DNA of 43,666 nt from Acidimicrobiales bacterium (GCA_020628065.1 JAHDFR010000002.1:100630-144295); one strand, 5' to 3'; counted from the first letter of the stretch, positions 1 to 8,817 are shown. Translations and numbers: made by a program. Notes: a model not told the origin generated them from the letters alone.

Positions 1-1
1 G

Positions 2-64
2 TGGGAGTTTCGCTTTGGCGAAACTCTGAGCGAGACGCTCCGCGTCGAAGCCGGTAGCGTCTAG
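2..64 (+). CDS. C-terminal tail of an upstream gene (partial)
   Basis: Frame 2 is open from the window edge to a TAG at 62-64, giving about 20 residues that end in RVEAGSV. The other two forward frames stop at 27 and 55. The stop lies two bases before the trpF start, as expected for a tightly packed trp operon. The fragment is too short to identify; it does not resemble a TrpC or TrpD end that I know. It contains a strong hairpin, so this DNA could instead be non-coding. Confidence 0.35.
   Translation, partial: WEFRFGETLSETLRVEAGSV
5..26 (+). repeat. Perfect 9-bp hairpin before trpF
   Basis: GAGTTTCGC (5-13) is perfectly complementary to GCGAAACTC (18-26), with a TTTG loop. No T-run follows, so it is not an obvious terminator. 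It lies in the putative tail of the upstream gene, 40 bases before the trpF start. Confidence 0.5.
55..60 (+). promoter_or_regulatory. Candidate -10 box for leaderless trpF
   Basis: TAGCGT sits six bases upstream of the trpF GTG, matching the TAGNNT-plus-short-spacer pattern seen before coaE, uvrB and uvrC in this window. It lies inside the possible upstream coding tail, so an internal promoter is only a suggestion. Confidence 0.35.
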
Positions 65-66
65 GC

Positions 67-699
67 GTGTTTGTCAAGATCTGCGGTTTGACCGATCCGG
101 AAGATGCGCTGCTGGCCGCCGGCTTGGGGGCGACCGCGGTTGGCATGATTTTGACTGCGTCTCCTCGCAGGGTGACGATGGGAGCGGCTCATGACATCGT
201 CAGACGGCTCCCGTCTGAAATCATGACGGTTGGCGTGTTCCGTAACGACGGCAAGGAGCGCGTCGTGGAGCTGGCCAACAAGTTGGGTCTCCAAGCGGTA
301 CAACTTCACGGTGACGAAACACCGGAAACGACCCGATGGGTTTCCGAGCGGGTCCCCCATGTCATCCGAGCGTTTTCCTACGACGATCCGGCGCTCCACG
401 ACCGCAGTGGCTACGGACCCCACCGCCTGTTGATCGACGCTCCGCAGCCCGGGAGCGGTATTCCCTTTGACTGGACCGCTTTGCCGGAGTCGGTTCGTGG
501 TCAGCCGTACATCTTGGCCGGTGGGCTGAATCCGGAAAACGTCGCCGACGCCATTCGTCGAGCCGGGCCATGGGGCGTGGATGTCGCTACCGGAGTCGAA
601 TCGGAACCGGGAAAGAAGGACCCGGCAAAGGTCCGCCGGTTCATGGCCGCCGTCCGAGAAGCCACTGACCAATTGAGTGGCCAGGGCGATGAGCGGTGA
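67..699 (+). CDS. trpF: Phosphoribosylanthranilate isomerase TrpF
   Basis: This cytosolic enzyme performs the third step after anthranilate, converting N-(5-phosphoribosyl)anthranilate to the CdRP precursor of indole-glycerol phosphate. The 210-residue protein is normal length for a single-domain TIM barrel. It opens with the family motif VKICGLT (residues 3-9), which holds the catalytic cysteine. It then has VQLHGDE near residue 78, the catalytic-Asp region LLIDAPQPGSG, the phosphate-binding LAGGLNPENV, and GVDVATGVE near the end, where SSGVE is more usual. The start is GTG, since no ATG lies nearby. A TAGCGT hexamer ends six bases before it, which suggests a leaderless transcript in addition to read-through from upstream. 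trpB follows on the same strand after 185 bases. Confidence 0.95.
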   Translation: MFVKICGLTDPEDALLAAGLGATAVGMILTASPRRVTMGAAHDIVRRLPSEIMTVGVFRNDGKERVVELANKLGLQAVQLHGDETPETTRWVSERVPHVIRAFSYDDPALHDRSGYGPHRLLIDAPQPGSGIPFDWTALPESVRGQPYILAGGLNPENVADAIRRAGPWGVDVATGVESEPGKKDPAKVRRFMAAVREATDQLSGQGDER

Positions 700-726
700 G
701 TGATGACCCGTTGAGGCGTATTGGTC

Positions 727-745
727 GGTCACGTGACGTGTGACC
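727..745 (+). promoter_or_regulatory. Inverted repeat in the trpF-trpB gap
   Basis: GGTCAC (727-732) and GTGACC (740-745) form an inverted repeat. Nested in it is the perfect 10-bp palindrome GTCACGTGAC (728-737). The 185-base gap has no other coding signal I trust. A regulator site or a small RNA hairpin are both possible. Confidence 0.35.
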
Positions 746-884
746 ACTCGCGAATCTGTTCCGCCAGTTGCCACGACAGGTTGACTGGTGGCTGGCACTC
801 CAGCGAACGTGCGCCGCTGGGTGGGCCAGGGCGCCATACTGAACCAGGCCGACGAAGAACGGCCCGAAAGATGAGGTCATAGAG

Positions 885-2138
885 ATGGTTGATACGACAC
901 CGGCCGTCGACGATCAGTCGATTATGGGTGATCCGGGGGAGACGGGTCGCTTCGGCAAGTTCGGCGGTCTGTTCGTCCCCGAGACGCTGGTGCCGGCGTG
1001 CAAGGAACTGGAGAGCGCCTTCAGAGACGCGTGGGCTGATCCGGCGTTCCGCAACGAGCTCGATGAGCTGCTCCGCAACTATGCCGGGCGTCCATCGGCG
1101 CTGACCGAGTGTCGCAACCTGTCGAGCGAATTGGGACTGAGGCTTCTGTTGAAGCGCGAAGACCTCAATCACACCGGATCTCACAAGATCAACAACGTGT
1201 TAGGTCAAACCTTGCTGGCCAAGCGAATGGGGAAGACCCGAATCGTGGCTGAGACCGGGGCGGGCCAGCACGGCGTGGCCACTGCCACCGCCGCCGCATT
1301 CTTTGGTCAGGACTGCGTCGTCTACATGGGTGAAGTGGATGTTCGACGGCAGGCCTTGAATGTATTCCGCATGCGTTTGCTCGGTGCCGAAGTTCGACCG
1401 GCGGTATCCGGTAGCCGGACGCTTAAAGATGCGGTTAATGAGGCCCTGCGAGATTGGGTGGCCTCGGTGGAAGACACCTACTACTGCCTGGGTTCGGTCA
1501 TGGGCCCGCACCCGTACCCGTACATGGTTCGAGAGTTCCATCGTGTTCTGGGCACCGAAGCGTTTGAGCAGTGCCAGAGCTATCTGGGCGACGTTCCCGA
1601 TGTTGTGGTGGCGTCGGTTGGTGGAGGGTCGAACGCCATCGGTATTTTCTCCGGCTTCGTTGACACCAGATCGGAACTGGTGGGTGTTGAGCCTGCCGGC
1701 GGTGCCGCTGTAGGCAGGGGAGTGGCTGGTGTCGTCCACGGTTCAATGTCGTTCCTGATGCAGGACGAGGCCGGCCAGGTTCAGGAAGCCCAGTCGGTTT
1801 CGGCCGGTCTTGACTACCCCGGCGTCGGCCCCGAGCACGCCCACTTGGCCGACATCGGCCGGGCCAGATACGAGGCCGTGACCGACTCCGAAGTGCTTGA
1901 AGCCTTTGAACTGCTGGCCCGCACCGAAGGTATTATTCCGGCACTCGAGTGCGCTCACGCTTTGGCTTGGATCGTGCGATCCAAGGACGAACTGGCGGGG
2001 AAAACAGTGCTTATGAATCTTTCCGGCCGGGGAGATAAGGATGTCGCCCAAGTGCAGGGAATACTCGACGGCGATCCCGAAGCCTTGAAGACCGTTGATT
2101 TCGGCGATGGAGCCGGCGGCAACGGCGAGCACAGCTGA
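885..2138 (+). CDS. trpB: Tryptophan synthase beta chain TrpB
   Basis: TrpB is the PLP enzyme that joins indole and serine to make tryptophan, working as an alpha2-beta2 complex with the trpA product. The 417-residue protein has the PLP-lysine motif HTGSHKINN (Lys101), the catalytic glutamate in AETGAGQHG (Glu123), and the PLP phosphate-binding GGGSNAIG near residue 243. The substrate-channel region [10 protein letters not shown] lies near the N-terminus. The ATG at 885 has a GAGG ribosome-binding site at 873-876. A second in-frame ATG near 924 (MGDPGE) is possible but has no comparable site. It belongs to the classical TrpB1 class rather than TrpB2. trpA begins 13 bases downstream. Confidence 0.96.
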   Translation: MVDTTPAVDDQSIMGDPGETGRFGKFGGLFVPETLVPACKELESAFRDAWADPAFRNELDELLRNYAGRPSALTECRNLSSELGLRLLLKREDLNHTGSHKINNVLGQTLLAKRMGKTRIVAETGAGQHGVATATAAAFFGQDCVVYMGEVDVRRQALNVFRMRLLGAEVRPAVSGSRTLKDAVNEALRDWVASVEDTYYCLGSVMGPHPYPYMVREFHRVLGTEAFEQCQSYLGDVPDVVVASVGGGSNAIGIFSGFVDTRSELVGVEPAGGAAVGRGVAGVVHGSMSFLMQDEAGQVQEAQSVSAGLDYPGVGPEHAHLADIGRARYEAVTDSEVLEAFELLARTEGIIPALECAHALAWIVRSKDELAGKTVLMNLSGRGDKDVAQVQGILDGDPEALKTVDFGDGAGGNGEHS

Positions 2139-2151
2139 CGAAGGGGAGATC

Positions 2152-2982
2152 GTGACAACACAGACCGAAGCCGACGTGACGGCCCAACGCCCCTCTCATC
2201 ATGGACGGCTTGAAAGTCATCTACGCGCCCGGCGCGACGAGGGCCGGAAGCTACTTGTTCCGTACATCACCGCCGGATACCCGGCCGACGATTGGACCGT
2301 TCTGGTAGAGGGTCTGGCCACTGCCGGCGCTGATGCCATCGAGATCGGCATCCCGTTCAGCGATCCCGTCATGGACGGGCCGACAATCCAGGAGTCTTCG
2401 ACGCTGGCGCTGGAGGATGGCATAACCCCGGAATCGGCGTTCGCCCGTTTGGGGGAGGCACCAGCCTTGCCGGTTCCGCTGGTGGCGATGACGTACTACA
2501 ACATCTGCTATCGCATGGGCCACCGACGCTTTGCCAACGCCCTGAACAACGCGGGTATTTGCGCCGCCATTCTTCCCGATTTGCCTCTTGAGGAACTTGC
2601 GCCTTGGAGTCGGGCGGCTGATGCCGCCGACATCGAAACCGTGTTGTTGGCCGCCCCGACCGCGCCGGACGATCGTTTGCCATCGATCATCGGACAGTCC
2701 CGCGGCTTTGTCTACGGGGTTGGTCTGGTCGGAATCACCGGTGAACGGCAGGAGCTGGCGGCCAGCGCCACTGAAATGGCCCGGCGGCTCAAAGAGGTGA
2801 CCGACATGCCGGTACTTGTTGGCGTTGGTGTGTCCAACCCTGAGCAGGCGGCTGAGGTCGTTCAGGTCGCCGATGGTGTCATTGTCGGTTCCGCCGTTAT
2901 CCGGAAGATCTTGGACTCGGGGTCGATAGAGCCCGCCATCGAATTCGTCGCCAGCCTCCGAGCGGCGCTGGACGGACACTAG
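2152..2982 (+). CDS. trpA: Tryptophan synthase alpha chain TrpA
   Basis: TrpA cleaves indole-3-glycerol phosphate and passes indole through a tunnel to TrpB. I chose the GTG at 2152 because AAGGGGAG lies at 2141-2148 and because the longer frame from 2095 would overlap trpB by 44 bases with unconserved sequence. The resulting 276 residues suit the family. The catalytic pair is visible in EIGIPFSDPVMDGP (Glu64 and Asp75). Other family landmarks are ITAGYP near residue 40, LLAAPTAP, GFVYGVGLVGITG, and the phosphate-binding VGVGVSNP and VADGVIVGSA. It is the last gene of the trp set; about 70 bases with no clear terminator separate it from the next gene. Confidence 0.95.
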   Translation: MTTQTEADVTAQRPSHHGRLESHLRARRDEGRKLLVPYITAGYPADDWTVLVEGLATAGADAIEIGIPFSDPVMDGPTIQESSTLALEDGITPESAFARLGEAPALPVPLVAMTYYNICYRMGHRRFANALNNAGICAAILPDLPLEELAPWSRAADAADIETVLLAAPTAPDDRLPSIIGQSRGFVYGVGLVGITGERQELAASATEMARRLKEVTDMPVLVGVGVSNPEQAAEVVQVADGVIVGSAVIRKILDSGSIEPAIEFVASLRAALDGH

Positions 2983-3053
2983 GTCATCCCTTCCTGTTTT
3001 AGCGATAGTTCGTCGTCCGGGAACAGAATTGGGTCTCCGTGGGTTGAAGGCCC

Positions 3054-4517
3054 ATGGAATCTCGCGTCCCAACGTCCTTCCTTTCTCGTCGACGCCTACA
3101 TGCTCTTCGAGCAGAGCATGATCATCGGCCGGTACGTAGCTCTTGGCTGGGCTTGACAGGCGCACGGCCGGCCATCGTCGGTCTGGTCGGAGTAGCTCTG
3201 CTGGCCTCGGGCTGTTCGGCCGGCGGCGAGGAAAACGCCCGGGAAGTCACCAACGATTCCACGGCCTCTGCCGTGGCTGAGGAAGATGAACTGGCCGAGC
3301 AGGAGACCGAGGCGGAAGGCGACCGAGTGGAGGTCTCGGGTCCGACGACCACCTTCCTCCCCGATGTCGGGGTGGACTTCTCCACCGATGGTGGAGTATC
3401 CAGCGGCAACGCCGGGGTCGATGTGATTGAAGACCCGAGCGCAGCCGAGAATCTGCCGTCGACGCTGAGCGGCCTGGATTGGCCAACCGATTGGGGTCGC
3501 AGAACGGTCGAAGACTGGGAGGAGTTCCTCGCCGGTTTGGGAGGATCAGATCCTCGTGACGGCATTCCTCCCATCGACACTCCGGTGTTTGAGACGGTGG
3601 CGCTGGCTAGCCAATGGCTTGGGCCTCGAGAGCCCGGAGCTCTGGTCACGGTCGATGGCGAGTCGCGCTTCTATCCGTTGTCGATCCTGACCCGCCACGA
3701 AATCGTGAACGATGCTTTTGGCGACGTACCGGTGGCGGTCACCTTCTGCCCGCTGTGCAACACAGCTTTGGCGTTTGACCGGCGAGTCGATGGAGAGACG
3801 CTCCGGTTCGGAGTGTCAGGTCTTTTGCGGAACAGCGACTTGGTGATGTGGGACGAGTCAACGACTTCGCTGTGGCAGCAGATAACCGGCGAGGCGGTTG
3901 TCGGCCAGTATGCGGGCACCGAATTGGCTATTCTCCCGACTTCTATCGTGTCGTTCAGCCAGTTTGCCGAGAACTTTCCTGAGGGTCGATCCCTCGCCGC
4001 TGAGAGCGCGTTCGGGCGCCAGAGCTACGGCGTCAACCCGTATGTCGGGTACTCGTCGTCACAACGCCCGTTCCTGTTCAATGGCGACGTCGACGAACGT
4101 CTACCGGCGTTGGCTCGGGTAATTGGTGTCGACACACAAGACGGAGCGCGGGCTTACTCGTTTGCCGCCGCCCAGGAAAGCGGTGTCATCAATGACGCCA
4201 TCGGCGACACCCCGGTTGTGATCTTCGCCGGCGGGGAGACGGCTGATGCCCTCGACCAGCAGGTCATCGGCATTTCGGAAGCCATTGGCACAGGTTTGGC
4301 TCTCGACCCGGTTGTTGAGGGCGAAACGTTGACGTTCACGCCCGGGAGTGAACCGGGGACGTTTACCGACGAACAAACAGGCTCAACGTGGAGCATCGTC
4401 GGCCTGGCGACGGAAGGGCCGTTGGCCGGAACTCAGCTCGGCACGGTAGTTCACCGCAACGAGTTCTGGTTTGCCTGGCAGGCCTTCTTCGGGCCAGACA
4501 CCCTGTTCGAGTCCTAG
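3054..4517 (+). CDS. DUF3179 family lipoprotein
   Basis: This looks like an exported lipoprotein. A hydrophobic stretch ends in the lipobox LLASGC, with the lipid-accepting Cys at residue 54 of the longest form. An acidic, low-complexity linker follows (about 60-125). The C-terminal two-thirds match DUF3179: YPLSILTRHEIVND, then FCPLCNTALAFDR with a conserved CxxC (Cys232 and Cys235), then FGVSGLLRNSDLVMWD and SLWQQITGEAVVG. The biochemical role of DUF3179 is not known to me. An in-frame TTG at 3153 would put the lipobox Cys at residue 21, a more normal signal length, and may be the true start. The gene is convergent with leuA, with a shared hairpin between them. Confidence 0.8.
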   Translation: MESRVPTSFLSRRRLHALRAEHDHRPVRSSWLGLTGARPAIVGLVGVALLASGCSAGGEENAREVTNDSTASAVAEEDELAEQETEAEGDRVEVSGPTTTFLPDVGVDFSTDGGVSSGNAGVDVIEDPSAAENLPSTLSGLDWPTDWGRRTVEDWEEFLAGLGGSDPRDGIPPIDTPVFETVALASQWLGPREPGALVTVDGESRFYPLSILTRHEIVNDAFGDVPVAVTFCPLCNTALAFDRRVDGETLRFGVSGLLRNSDLVMWDESTTSLWQQITGEAVVGQYAGTELAILPTSIVSFSQFAENFPEGRSLAAESAFGRQSYGVNPYVGYSSSQRPFLFNGDVDERLPALARVIGVDTQDGARAYSFAAAQESGVINDAIGDTPVVIFAGGETADALDQQVIGISEAIGTGLALDPVVEGETLTFTPGSEPGTFTDEQTGSTWSIVGLATEGPLAGTQLGTVVHRNEFWFAWQAFFGPDTLFES

Positions 4518-4554
4518 ACCGAACCAACCCGAGACCCTGTTGCCCAACCTGAAC

Positions 4555-4591
4555 CAGCCGGGCCATGCCGCTTAGGGGCACGGCCCGGCTG
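4555..4591. terminator. Bidirectional terminator hairpin between convergent genes
   Basis: CAGCCGGGCC (4555-4564) pairs perfectly with GGCCCGGCTG (4582-4591), and the loop adds TGCC/GGCA (4566-4569 with 4577-4580). There is no T-run on either side. The position between the convergent DUF3179 gene and leuA makes a shared terminator the natural reading. Confidence 0.7.
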
Positions 4592-4602
4592 CTTGGCAAG
4601 GC

Positions 4603-6436
<1,834 letters not shown>

Positions 6437-6592
6437 GGTGCCAACATTGAACGGGACCCACGCTAACGCAGGTCGGTGGCTGCCTGAGGTTTGGCTTGAG
6501 CTTAAGACTTGGTTGTATCCCGACGCGCTCGATTAAGCGGCCGGGCCCAGAAGTCGGAGGTCAAGCGTGGCTAGCACAAGGAGAACTATATC

Positions 6593-6607
6593 GGTCGCCT
6601 GGCGACC
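6593..6607. terminator. Palindrome after rsrA, possible terminator or operator
   Basis: GGTCGCC (6593-6599), one T, then GGCGACC (6601-6607) is a perfect inverted repeat, 28 bases beyond the rsrA stop. As RNA it would fold with a small loop. It has no T-run, so either a terminator of the sigma operon or an operator for leuA is possible. Confidence 0.4.
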
Positions 6608-6634
6608 CTGCGACGTCTATCCGGTTTGGTCGAG

Positions 6635-6919
6635 TCAGTCGGATTCGGCCGGGGGAGCGCCGTCGGCCACCAAACGGTCGGCGAACTGATCCAACTGATC
6701 CAAGATCATGGGATCGAGAACCCGACGCTTGCTGGCCAGTCCTGACTTGATTCGGGTGTAGACCGATGCCTCGTGATCGCAAAGCTGACACTTGTCGAGG
6801 TGCTGGGCGACCTTTCTGGCGGTCTCAGCGTCTACCTCACCGTCGAGGTGGGCTTGGAGAACCTCGAGCACCTCTCCGCACGACATTTCGCCTCGAAGGC
6901 GTCGTAGCAATTTCATCAT
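6635..6919 (-). CDS. Zinc-binding anti-sigma factor, RsrA-like
   Basis: This 94-residue cytosolic protein should hold the neighbouring ECF sigma factor inactive and release it when its thiols are oxidised. The ZAS zinc ligands are plain: Cys14, His40, Cys44 and Cys47 (HLDKCQLC). Their spacing (26, 4 and 3 residues) equals that of RsrA from Streptomyces (Cys11, His37, Cys41, Cys44), which senses disulfide stress; the match supports redox sensing by family knowledge. No membrane segment is present. The ATG follows the sigma gene's stop after one base, so translation is coupled and stoichiometric. A second ATG directly after the first could also serve as start. RshA-type anti-sigma factors are the alternative name. 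Confidence 0.85.
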   Translation of the reverse strand: MMKLLRRLRGEMSCGEVLEVLQAHLDGEVDAETARKVAQHLDKCQLCDHEASVYTRIKSGLASKRRVLDPMILDQLDQFADRLVADGAPPAESD

Positions 6920-6920
6920 G

Positions 6921-7544
6921 TCACCTCACCTCCGAGTCGAGTCCAACAGTTGACAGGTGGTCTCTGATGCGTCCTCTGGCCCGATGTAGGCGGCTCATCA
7001 CCGTTCCAACCGGTACCTCGAGCACCTCGGCCGCTTCCTGATAGGCAAGACCGTTCAGGTCCACCAGCTCGACAACCTGACGAAAGTCGCTTGAGAGCAA
7101 AGCGAACGCATCCTCGATGGCCGCATCCAGCTGCGGTTCCACCACGAGGGTTTCCGGGTCGTCGGTGTCGGCGAAGTCAGTTGATCGCTCGAAGGTCAGG
7201 TCCGGATCGTTGAGCAGATCCGGCGTCTTCTTGCGCACGCGATTGATGTTGGCGTTGCGCATGATCGTCATCAGCCATGCCCGTGGATAACGGCCGTCGA
7301 ACCGGTCGAGCGATCGGAACGCTCTAACCAGCGTGTCCTGGACGAGATCCTGAGCGTCGGCGTCGTTTCGAGTGAGCGACCATGCCGTCCGGTAGAGAAT
7401 GTCCATCTCCGGGCGGATGTACTGCTCAAACTTGGCTTGTGCATCAAGTCCGTTGGATGGGCTGGGTGCATCAACCGAGACCTCGGCCGCTGAATCTGCT
7501 TCTGTAGCCGAGCTTGTGTCGGGTCTGTCCATTACTGCAACCAT
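6921..7544 (-). CDS. ECF RNA polymerase sigma factor (SigR/SigH-like)
   Basis: The 207-residue protein has a short acidic N-terminal tail. Sigma region 2 follows at about residues 38-105 (DAQDLVQDTLVRAFRSL, then RAWLMTIMRNANINRVRKK), then an acidic linker. Region 4, the -35 binding helix-turn-helix, is near the end (YQEAAEVLEVPVGTVMSRLHRAR). Its partner is the ZAS anti-sigma factor encoded one base downstream. A GGAAT-N18-GTT promoter immediately upstream matches the SigR/SigH consensus, so the gene very likely controls itself. The ATG at 7544 lies about ten bases after the GTT, so this transcript may be leaderless. Region 2 is not an exact copy of Streptomyces SigR as I remember it, so I assign the family but not the orthologue. 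Confidence 0.85.
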   Translation of the reverse strand: MVAVMDRPDTSSATEADSAAEVSVDAPSPSNGLDAQAKFEQYIRPEMDILYRTAWSLTRNDADAQDLVQDTLVRAFRSLDRFDGRYPRAWLMTIMRNANINRVRKKTPDLLNDPDLTFERSTDFADTDDPETLVVEPQLDAAIEDAFALLSSDFRQVVELVDLNGLAYQEAAEVLEVPVGTVMSRLHRARGRIRDHLSTVGLDSEVR

Positions 7545-7553
7545 CGAGTAGGG

Positions 7554-7579
7554 AACTTGTGCACGGCCCAGAATATTCC
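7554..7579 (-). promoter_or_regulatory. GGAAT-N18-GTT promoter of the sigma factor gene
   Basis: Read on the minus strand, GGAAT (7579-7575) is followed after exactly 18 bases by GTT (7556-7554). This is the SigR/SigH promoter form GGAAT-N18/19-GTT. The sigma ATG begins nine bases after the GTT, so transcription would start at or next to the start codon. Confidence 0.7.
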
Positions 7580-7638
7580 GTATGGATCAGGTATCCACGT
7601 CGACGCTTCTCAACTGACACGAAATTCGAGGTTGAGGT

Positions 7639-8172
7639 TCAGATCCACTCCACGGTCCAACCAGTGTGGTGTTCGCCGTCGTAGGGCATCGTTCCGTGAA
7701 ATTGCTCTGGGCGTTCGTCAAAGATGAAAGGAACAAAGAGGTGATCCCCCGGCCACATGGGAAGGGCGGCCAGGGCGTCGGCTTGGCCGGCGCAGGCGGC
7801 TAGAAGTCGGGTGCGGGGAATCCACTCAAGATCGCCTTCGTCGTTGCTGGAGGGCGGTTCTCCGGTCCATGCCGTGACCAGGAACATGAACCCCAGCCAG
7901 TCTTCCCGTCGGGGACCGAAGTTGGACCAGGTGACCGTGCCTCGAAGAGCCATGTCGGTCACGTCGATGTCAGCCTCTTCTTTCAACTCTCTCTTCATGC
8001 CGGCGGTGATGGACTCATTCCGTTCGACCTTGCCCCCGAGTCCGTTGACCTTGCCGAGGTGATCATCGTCGGATCGTTTGTTACGTCGCACCATCAGTAC
8101 GTGATCGCTGCTGCTGTCCCAGATGTACCCGAGAGTCCCCACCAGGGGTAGGAACCGTTCGTTGTCAGTCAT
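7639..8172 (-). CDS. Nudix hydrolase, MutT/MTH1-like
   Basis: The protein has a complete Nudix box, GGKVERNES followed by RELKEEADI, fitting GX5EX7REUXEEXGU. The pattern LVGTLGYIWD then LMVRRNKRSDDDHLGKVNGLGGKVE resembles 8-oxo-dGTP diphosphatases, which hydrolyse oxidised nucleotides before they enter DNA. Substrate choice cannot be read from sequence. I start at the ATG at 8172 because AGGGTG precedes it; an ATG at 8196 would add eight residues. The gene lies 94 bases upstream of the redox sigma factor on the same strand, and nucleotide sanitation would fit a thiol-oxidation response. Confidence 0.85.
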   Translation of the reverse strand: MTDNERFLPLVGTLGYIWDSSSDHVLMVRRNKRSDDDHLGKVNGLGGKVERNESITAGMKRELKEEADIDVTDMALRGTVTWSNFGPRREDWLGFMFLVTAWTGEPPSSNDEGDLEWIPRTRLLAACAGQADALAALPMWPGDHLFVPFIFDERPEQFHGTMPYDGEHHTGWTVEWI

Positions 8173-8245
8173 TTGGATCACCCTACCGTCACCCATGAAC
8201 CGCCAGAAATAGCGGACTATCCGACCACGAGGCCCCTAATCTGGC

Positions 8246-8251
8246 TAGTCT
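8246..8251 (+). promoter_or_regulatory. Candidate -10 box for the hup transcript
   Basis: TAGTCT fits the TAGNNT -10 form repeated in this window. Transcription would begin near 8258, just ahead of the structured leader. I see no convincing -35 element. Confidence 0.35.
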
Positions 8252-8270
8252 GACCACTGGCCTGTCATTT

Positions 8271-8340
8271 GATGACACGCTGCAAACCCCGGCAACAACG
8301 CCGGTTTCGGTCCACCTGGATCGACAAGCAGCGTGGCATT
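8271..8340 (+). ncRNA. Candidate three-way-junction RNA upstream of hup
   Basis: The segment folds into three stems. P1 pairs CACGCTGC (8276-8283) with GCAGCGTG (8328-8335), and past one mismatch it adds ATG (8272-8274) with CAT (8337-8339). P2 pairs AAA+CCGGC (8284-8293, two bases bulged) with GCCGGTTT (8300-8307). P3 pairs CGGTCC (8308-8313) with GGATCG (8318-8323) around an ACCT loop. TGTCAT (8263-8268) could instead pair with ATGACA (8272-8277), opening the base of P1. I do not recognise a known riboswitch class. It could be a hup leader or a separate small RNA. Confidence 0.5.
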
Positions 8341-8350
8341 GTGATTAGGA

Positions 8351-8368
8351 GCGCCATACCCTCGGCGC
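8351..8368 (+). promoter_or_regulatory. Small hairpin between the leader RNA and the hup start
   Basis: GCGCC (8351-8355) pairs with GGCGC (8364-8368) and is followed by ACTTT. It lies 28 bases before the hup Shine-Dalgarno sequence and could act as the expression platform of the upstream structured RNA. Confidence 0.35.
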
Positions 8369-8407
8369 ACTTTGGTAAGCAGGTCTCGTAAAGATCAAGG
8401 AGTTCGC

Positions 8408-8689
8408 ATGAACAAGTCTGAATTGGTTGACGCAGTTGCCGATCGCACCGGCGTCAGCAAGAAAGATGTCGACGCTTCGATTTCAGGAATGTTTGATGTT
8501 GTCGCCGACACCGTGTCCGGTGGCGGCGATGTCACCATCCAGGGCTGGGTCAAGTTCGAGCAGGTGGAGCGTAAAGCTCGCACCGGTCATAATCCACAGA
8601 CCGGTGAGAAAATCGCCATTCCCGCCTCCAAGGCGGCAAAGGTGAGCGCGTTGACCAAGCTCAAGGCTGCCGGCAAGGCATCCGTCTAA
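8408..8689 (+). CDS. hup: DNA-binding protein HU
   Basis: This 93-residue nucleoid protein binds and bends DNA as a dimer. It starts MNKSELVDAVADRTGVSKKDV, the usual HU N-terminal helices. It contains the beta-arm sequence VERKARTGHNPQTGEKIAIPASKA, whose conserved Pro intercalates in DNA, and ends with SALTKLKAA. There is no lysine-rich C-terminal tail like that of the long mycobacterial and Streptomyces HU forms. The ATG at 8408 has AAGGAG at 8397-8402; the longer frame starting at 8372 is rejected because it lacks this site. A 13-bp hairpin terminates the gene. The region upstream contains an unusual structured RNA. Confidence 0.95.
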   Translation: MNKSELVDAVADRTGVSKKDVDASISGMFDVVADTVSGGGDVTIQGWVKFEQVERKARTGHNPQTGEKIAIPASKAAKVSALTKLKAAGKASV

Positions 8690-8741
8690 CTAACCTCGAT
8701 TTCTGTGGCGGGCCTTTCGGCCGGCCTCGAAGTTCGAACCT

Positions 8742-8772
8742 GAACGTGAGCACCCTTGTGGTGCTCACGTTC
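8742..8772 (+). terminator. Strong hairpin terminator after hup
   Basis: GAACGTGAGCACC (8742-8754) pairs perfectly with GGTGCTCACGTTC (8760-8772) around a five-base loop. The 13-bp stem lies 52 bases after the hup stop and before fabZ. It lacks a T-run, as is common for actinobacterial terminators. Confidence 0.75.
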
Positions 8773-8803
8773 GCGTCCGGGCTCGGATCGGCGCATGAAT
8801 CTG

Positions 8804-8809
8804 TAGGCT
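8804..8809 (+). promoter_or_regulatory. Candidate -10 box for fabZ
   Basis: TAGGCT ends eight bases before the fabZ ATG, and no Shine-Dalgarno sequence is present. This suggests a leaderless or nearly leaderless mRNA. Confidence 0.4.
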
Positions 8810-8817
8810 GACCGCCT

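Noticed and set aside
61-837. 258-residue minus-strand frame
   Set aside because: It is antisense to trpF and has shadow composition (Arg, His and Gln rich) and no motif.
2251-3165. 304-residue minus-strand frame
   Set aside because: It is antisense to trpA, whose motifs are unmistakable. The frame is Arg/Gly-rich and matches no family I know.
8271-8340. TPP riboswitch in the hup leader
   Set aside because: ACCTGGAT looks superficially like part of the TPP aptamer, but the CTGAGA segment and overall arm order are missing.
8732-8739. LexA (SOS) box
   Set aside because: GTTCGAAC is present, but not the TCGAAC-N4-GTTCGA arrangement, and it lies in the hup terminator region.
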